From: Chitinophaga pinensis
GTDB lineage: Bacteria; Bacteroidota; Bacteroidia; Chitinophagales; Chitinophagaceae
DNA length: 35,654 nt
Direction of reading: 5' to 3'
Assembly (NCBI GenBank): GCA_945872085.1
Contig: CAMBYG010000011.1
Coordinates: forward strand, 1-35,654
Below the pieces are notes generated by a model that saw only the letters and a list, made by a program, of their open reading frames with translations, searched no databases and was not told where the DNA came from. Positions 32,514-35,654 of this stretch are shown here, in pieces (position 1 is the stretch's first letter; each line of letters starts with the position of its first letter). Made by a program: the position numbers and the translations under genes.

Positions 32514-33778
32514 TATAAGTTTTTTATTAGTTCTTCTGCAAATTCACTTGTTTTTAAAAGTGTAGCGTCATGCATAAGATTATAAAAATCTATAGTTACA
32601 CGCTTTCTTTTAATAGTAGTTTTTAAGCTTTCTACGATGGCGTCTGCTGCTTCGTTCCAGCCCATGTATTCCAACATCATTACGCCACTTAATAATAAAG
32701 AGGAGGGGTTCATAGTATTAGTGTTGGCAAATCGAGGCGCCGTTCCATGTGTGGCTTCAAATACCGCATGGCCTGTTGTGTAATTGATATTGCCACCCGG
32801 TGCAATACCAATGCCGCCAACTGCAGCTGCAAGTGCATCGGAAATATAGTCGCCATTCAAATTCAATGTAGCGATTACACTAAAATCTTTTGGTGCTAAT
32901 AAAATTTGTTGTAAGAAATTATCGGCGATACAATCATTGATTATGATTTTACCTTCTACGCTTGCTTTTTTAAGGGCAATATTTGCAGCTTCTTCATTCT
33001 GTTCTGCTTTTATTGCTTCCCATTCCATCCAAGTAAATACTTGATCTCCAAATGCTTCTTTTGCTATTTCATAACCCCAATTTTTAAATCCACCTTCTGT
33101 GAATTTCATAATATTGCCTTTATGTACCAGGGTTACACTTGGTTTCTTTTGTTCTATAGCATATTGAATTGCTGCTTTAATGAGTCGTTGAGAACCTTCT
33201 TTTGAAACCGGTTTAATGCCTAGTGCCGTACTTTCTGGGAATCGAATTTGCTTGTCAACGCCTAATTCTGTTTTTAAGAAGTGCATTAGTTTTTGCACTT
33301 CTTCACTGCCCATTTTAAATTCAATACCGGCATAGATATCCTCGGTGTTTTCTCTAAAGATCGTCATGTTCACATCTTCAGGATGATGCACTGGAGATGG
33401 AACTCCTTTAAACCAATTCACTGGTCGTAAGCATACATATAAATCTAATTCTTGTCTCAACGCTACATTTAAAGAGCGAATGCCACCACCAACTGGCGTA
33501 GTTAATGGGCCTTTAATAGATACTAAATATTCTTTTGCTATATCAAGCGTAGCTGCAGGAAGCCACTCTCCGGTTTGATTAAAAGCTTTTTCGCCTGCCA
33601 ACATTTCTTTCCACTCTATTTTTCGCTCGCCTTTATATAATTTTTCAACAGCCGCGTCTAATACTTTTCTGCTTGCACTCCAAACATCGGGACCAATACC
33701 ATCACCTTCAATAAACGGAATTATGGGCTGATTGGGAACTTGTAACTTGCCATTAGCGCCCATGGTAATTTTATTCAT
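32513..33778 (-). CDS. icd: Isocitrate dehydrogenase, E. coli Icd type, coenzyme preference uncertain
   Basis: A 421-residue homodimeric-type isocitrate dehydrogenase. The isocitrate-binding segment [23 protein letters not shown] has the phosphorylatable-type Ser with the Asn and both Arg. [11 protein letters not shown] and the [16 protein letters not shown] region are conserved. By alignment with E. coli Icd (offset five), the NADP determinants differ: Lys344 is R349, Tyr345 is F350, Val351 is M356, Tyr391 is I396 and Arg395 is N400. The NADP label therefore rests on family only. It has a TAnnTTTG element at 33803-33810 and is followed by deoC with a TAATG overlap. Confidence 0.95.
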   Translation of the reverse strand: MNKITMGANGKLQVPNQPIIPFIEGDGIGPDVWSASRKVLDAAVEKLYKGERKIEWKEMLAGEKAFNQTGEWLPAATLDIAKEYLVSIKGPLTTPVGGGIRSLNVALRQELDLYVCLRPVNWFKGVPSPVHHPEDVNMTIFRENTEDIYAGIEFKMGSEEVQKLMHFLKTELGVDKQIRFPESTALGIKPVSKEGSQRLIKAAIQYAIEQKKPSVTLVHKGNIMKFTEGGFKNWGYEIAKEAFGDQVFTWMEWEAIKAEQNEEAANIALKKASVEGKIIINDCIADNFLQQILLAPKDFSVIATLNLNGDYISDALAAAVGGIGIAPGGNINYTTGHAVFEATHGTAPRFANTNTMNPSSLLLSGVMMLEYMGWNEAADAIVESLKTTIKRKRVTIDFYNLMHDATLLKTSEFAEELIKNL

Positions 33779-33802
33779 ATTTAACTAAATTTAAAATTTT
33801 TG

Positions 33803-33810
33803 CAAATTTA
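33803..33810 (-). promoter_or_regulatory. Candidate -7 promoter element for icd
   Basis: The minus strand reads TAAATTTG, an exact TAnnTTTG match, 24 bases before the ATG. No TTTG is seen at the -33 position. Confidence 0.5.
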
Positions 33811-33863
33811 GAATAAATTGACCTTAATAGCACATTTAAATAAAGGATATTAGCTGATTTTCA

Positions 33864-34913
33864 TTATTTTTTTGCAATGGTAAAACCAAATGTAGTGCCA
33901 ATGCCAATTTTACTTCTAACGGTCACATTTTGTCCATGTGCTTCAATAATGTGTTTAACGATGGCCAAGCCCAATCCGGTGCCTCCAATAGATCGGTTTC
34001 TACTCTTATCTGCTCTGTAAAAGCGTTCAAAAATTCTTGGCAGATGCTCTTCGGGAATTCCAGGGCCGTTGTCGGTAACTTCAACAAGGATAGTTTTTTT
34101 ATCTAATGCATACCACCCTAGGGTAACGAAGCCATATTCTGAACCATATTTAATGGCGTTTTCAATTAGGTTAATGAGTACTTGTTTGTATTTATTTTTA
34201 TCGCCATCAACTAATACGTCTGTTTTAGTATCGGGTTTTATTTCTAGGCTAATATTCTTTTCTTTTGCTTTTAATCGAATTTCTTCAAAAACATCCTGCA
34301 CTATTTCTTGCAATTGAAAATGTTCTATAACCAATGGTATGCTGCCGGATTCTAATTTTGAAATTTCATGTAAGTCATTTACAAGATGTACCAATCGTTC
34401 AACACTATTGGCTGCATTCTGCAAGAATTTACGGTTTACTTGAGGATCTTCTAGCGCACCATTTAATAGGGTGTCTATATAGCCTTGGATATTGAAAATA
34501 GGGGTTCTAACTTCATGCGTTAGATTCATTAAAAATTCTTTTCTGAATTGTTCGTTTTTACGAAGTAATTCTATTTCGTCTTTTTTTTCTACAGCCCAAA
34601 GTTCAACGTCTGATTTAACTTCTTCGATTGTTTTTTGTGGTAGTAAATGTTCGTTGAAATATTGTTCTCTTTTGCTCGATTTGGTTTGGTTGATGAGCTT
34701 ATAGATTAGCTTGATTTTTTTAGCTATGTATTTTTCAATAATGGCATTAACAACAAAGTAACCTATAAAGCCAGAAATGGCTAATATTATGATTGCATTA
34801 AAGAAAGGAATTTCAAAAAATAGACAGCATATCGCTATTGCGATACTTGATATGAGAACTGAAAAAAAACTTAATTGACTGGTTGAATAGTCTTTTTTAT
34901 CAAAAAAATCCAT
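33864..34913 (-). CDS. Sensor histidine kinase (PhoR-like)
   Basis: A 349-residue kinase. Two transmembrane helices (about residues 12-33 and 37-59) are separated by only a few residues, so there is almost no periplasmic sensor. A linker follows, then HisKA with the phosphorylated H133 in LTHEVRTP. The HATPase domain has N (NLIENAIKYG), DNGPGIP, RIFERFYRADKSRN and GGTGLGLAIV. It should phosphorylate the adjacent response regulator, 17 bases upstream in the transcript. The signal is unknown. The phosphate assignment is by resemblance only. Confidence 0.94.
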   Translation of the reverse strand: MDFFDKKDYSTSQLSFFSVLISSIAIAICCLFFEIPFFNAIIILAISGFIGYFVVNAIIEKYIAKKIKLIYKLINQTKSSKREQYFNEHLLPQKTIEEVKSDVELWAVEKKDEIELLRKNEQFRKEFLMNLTHEVRTPIFNIQGYIDTLLNGALEDPQVNRKFLQNAANSVERLVHLVNDLHEISKLESGSIPLVIEHFQLQEIVQDVFEEIRLKAKEKNISLEIKPDTKTDVLVDGDKNKYKQVLINLIENAIKYGSEYGFVTLGWYALDKKTILVEVTDNGPGIPEEHLPRIFERFYRADKSRNRSIGGTGLGLAIVKHIIEAHGQNVTVRSKIGIGTTFGFTIAKK

Positions 34914-34930
34914 TCTTAAAGGTACTAGAT

Positions 34931-35617
34931 TTATTCTGGAACTTGAAATTTATACCCAACGCCTTTTACAGTACTTATTAAATCGATACCTACTTTTTGT
35001 CGAATTTTTCTAACGTGAACATCTATGGTGCGGTCACCAACAATCACGTCAGTGCCCCAAACTTTTTGTAATATTTCATTGCGTAAAAACACTCTACTAG
35101 GTTTTGAAGCGAGAAGACTCAATAATTCAAACTCTTTTTTAGCTAAAATTATTTGTTCGCCTTTGTATTTTACGGTAAACTGACTTCTATTGATTTCTAA
35201 ATCACCAAATTCTTGCTTCTCATCTACCTTTTCTTTGCTATTTCTTCTCAACGCACTGTTTATTCTAGTGAGCAGCAATTCCATTTTAATAGGCTTAGCA
35301 ATATAGTCATCTGCACCTAAGTTAAGGCCATCAATTTCTGATTTTTCATCAGAAAGTGCGGTTAAAAATATAATGATGGTATTGGCAAATTGAGGCTTCA
35401 GTTTTAATTCTTTTAATGTTTGTATGCCATCTTTGTTAGGCATCATTACATCTAATAGAATTAAATTGGGTTTGAAGTAAAGCGCTTTTGCAATGGCTTC
35501 ATTCCCATCAGATGCGGTTTCTACTTCAAATCCTTTACTACGAAGGGTGTAGCTGATAAATTCCACGATATCCTGTTCGTCATCAACTACTAATATTCTA
35601 TCGATTGAATTGCTCAT
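34931..35617 (-). CDS. OmpR/PhoB family response regulator
   Basis: A 228-residue protein. The receiver domain (residues 5-120) has acidic D12-D13, phospho-acceptor D56 (LILLDVMMP), Thr in IIFLTALS and Lys in DDYIAKPIK. The C-terminal winged helix (about 130-228) has SRVFLRNEILQKVWG and DRTIDVHVRKIRQKVG. A GTG at 35638 would extend it by seven residues but overlaps the TAATTTTG promoter element, so ATG 35617 is chosen. It forms a two-gene unit with the histidine kinase. Confidence 0.95.
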   Translation of the reverse strand: MSNSIDRILVVDDEQDIVEFISYTLRSKGFEVETASDGNEAIAKALYFKPNLILLDVMMPNKDGIQTLKELKLKPQFANTIIIFLTALSDEKSEIDGLNLGADDYIAKPIKMELLLTRINSALRRNSKEKVDEKQEFGDLEINRSQFTVKYKGEQIILAKKEFELLSLLASKPSRVFLRNEILQKVWGTDVIVGDRTIDVHVRKIRQKVGIDLISTVKGVGYKFQVPE

Positions 35618-35637
35618 TGTTGGTTTGTTATTATGCA

Positions 35638-35645
35638 CAAAATTA
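35638..35645 (-). promoter_or_regulatory. Candidate -7 promoter element for the two-component operon
   Basis: The minus strand reads TAATTTTG, an exact TAnnTTTG match, 20 bases before ATG 35617. The -33 position lies past the window edge. Confidence 0.5.
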
Positions 35646-35654
35646 CATTCAATT

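Noticed and set aside
33864-35617. Two-component pair as a phosphate-specific PhoR/PhoB system
   Set aside because: No pst, phoU or phosphatase gene is nearby and the kinase lacks a sensor domain, so only the family-level call is kept.

Overview
This window is an ordinary, gene-dense stretch of AT-rich chromosome from a member of the Bacteroidota, most likely of the Chitinophagia/Chitinophagales type. The grounds are the repeated promoter element TAnnTTTG a short distance upstream of genes, the near absence of Shine-Dalgarno sequences, a carboxypeptidase-regulatory-domain TonB-dependent receptor, a bacillithiol enzyme (BshC), a leucine dehydrogenase, and small lipoproteins and outer-membrane barrels of Bacteroidota style. 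Species cannot be read from the sequence alone. There is no rRNA, tRNA, CRISPR array, insertion sequence, prophage or recognisable defence island.

Layout. Positions 1-3.8 kb (minus strand) hold a FUSC/YccS-like membrane protein, an ACP phosphodiesterase and a partial serine beta-lactamase-like lipoprotein, probably one operon. 3.9-6.3 kb (plus) hold an acyl-CoA carboxylase carboxyltransferase, then a hairpin, then a degenerate UbiA-like membrane protein. 6.3-11.4 kb (minus) hold lepA, ispF, hutU and purC. 11.5-12.1 kb (plus) is a rhomboid protease. 12.1-15.5 kb (minus) hold a leucine dehydrogenase-type enzyme, the tRNA hydroxylase trhO and an acyltransferase-3 protein. 15.6-19.5 kb (plus) hold an MlaF-like ATPase, sucD, a secreted esterase and anmK. 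19.5-20.5 kb (minus) hold recR and a MazG-like pyrophosphohydrolase, and 20.6-21.5 kb (plus) a MoxR ATPase. 21.6-26.3 kb hold a DnaQ-like exonuclease, mpl, a 35-residue lipoprotein (plus strand, newly called here), an outer-membrane barrel protein and bshC. 26.3-27.4 kb hold radC and a CoA-binding protein, convergent. 27.4-30.6 kb (plus) hold a small His-rich secreted protein, a TonB-dependent receptor and a hypothetical protein. 30.6-35.6 kb (minus) hold an M20 amidohydrolase, deoC, icd, and a PhoR/PhoB-like two-component pair.

How the genes work together. Most are housekeeping: central metabolism (icd, sucD, acyl-CoA carboxylase), nucleotide, isoprenoid and amino-acid metabolism (purC, ispF, hutU, deoC, leucine dehydrogenase), DNA repair (recR, radC, exonuclease), translation (lepA, trhO) and murein recycling (anmK and mpl). 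The only cluster that looks like a dedicated accessory function is 27.4-30.6 kb, probably an outer-membrane uptake unit and perhaps for a metal.

I found no convincing undescribed multi-gene system. The best leads are the unusual coenzyme-pocket residues in isocitrate dehydrogenase, the receptor cluster with its two small unrecognised partners, the 35-residue lipoprotein, the degenerate UbiA-like protein sitting directly behind a terminator-like hairpin, a 20-base inverted repeat around ispF-hutU, and palindromes lying on the promoters of the leucine dehydrogenase and purC genes. No gene-free stretch exceeds 300 bases once the 35-residue lipoprotein is counted.
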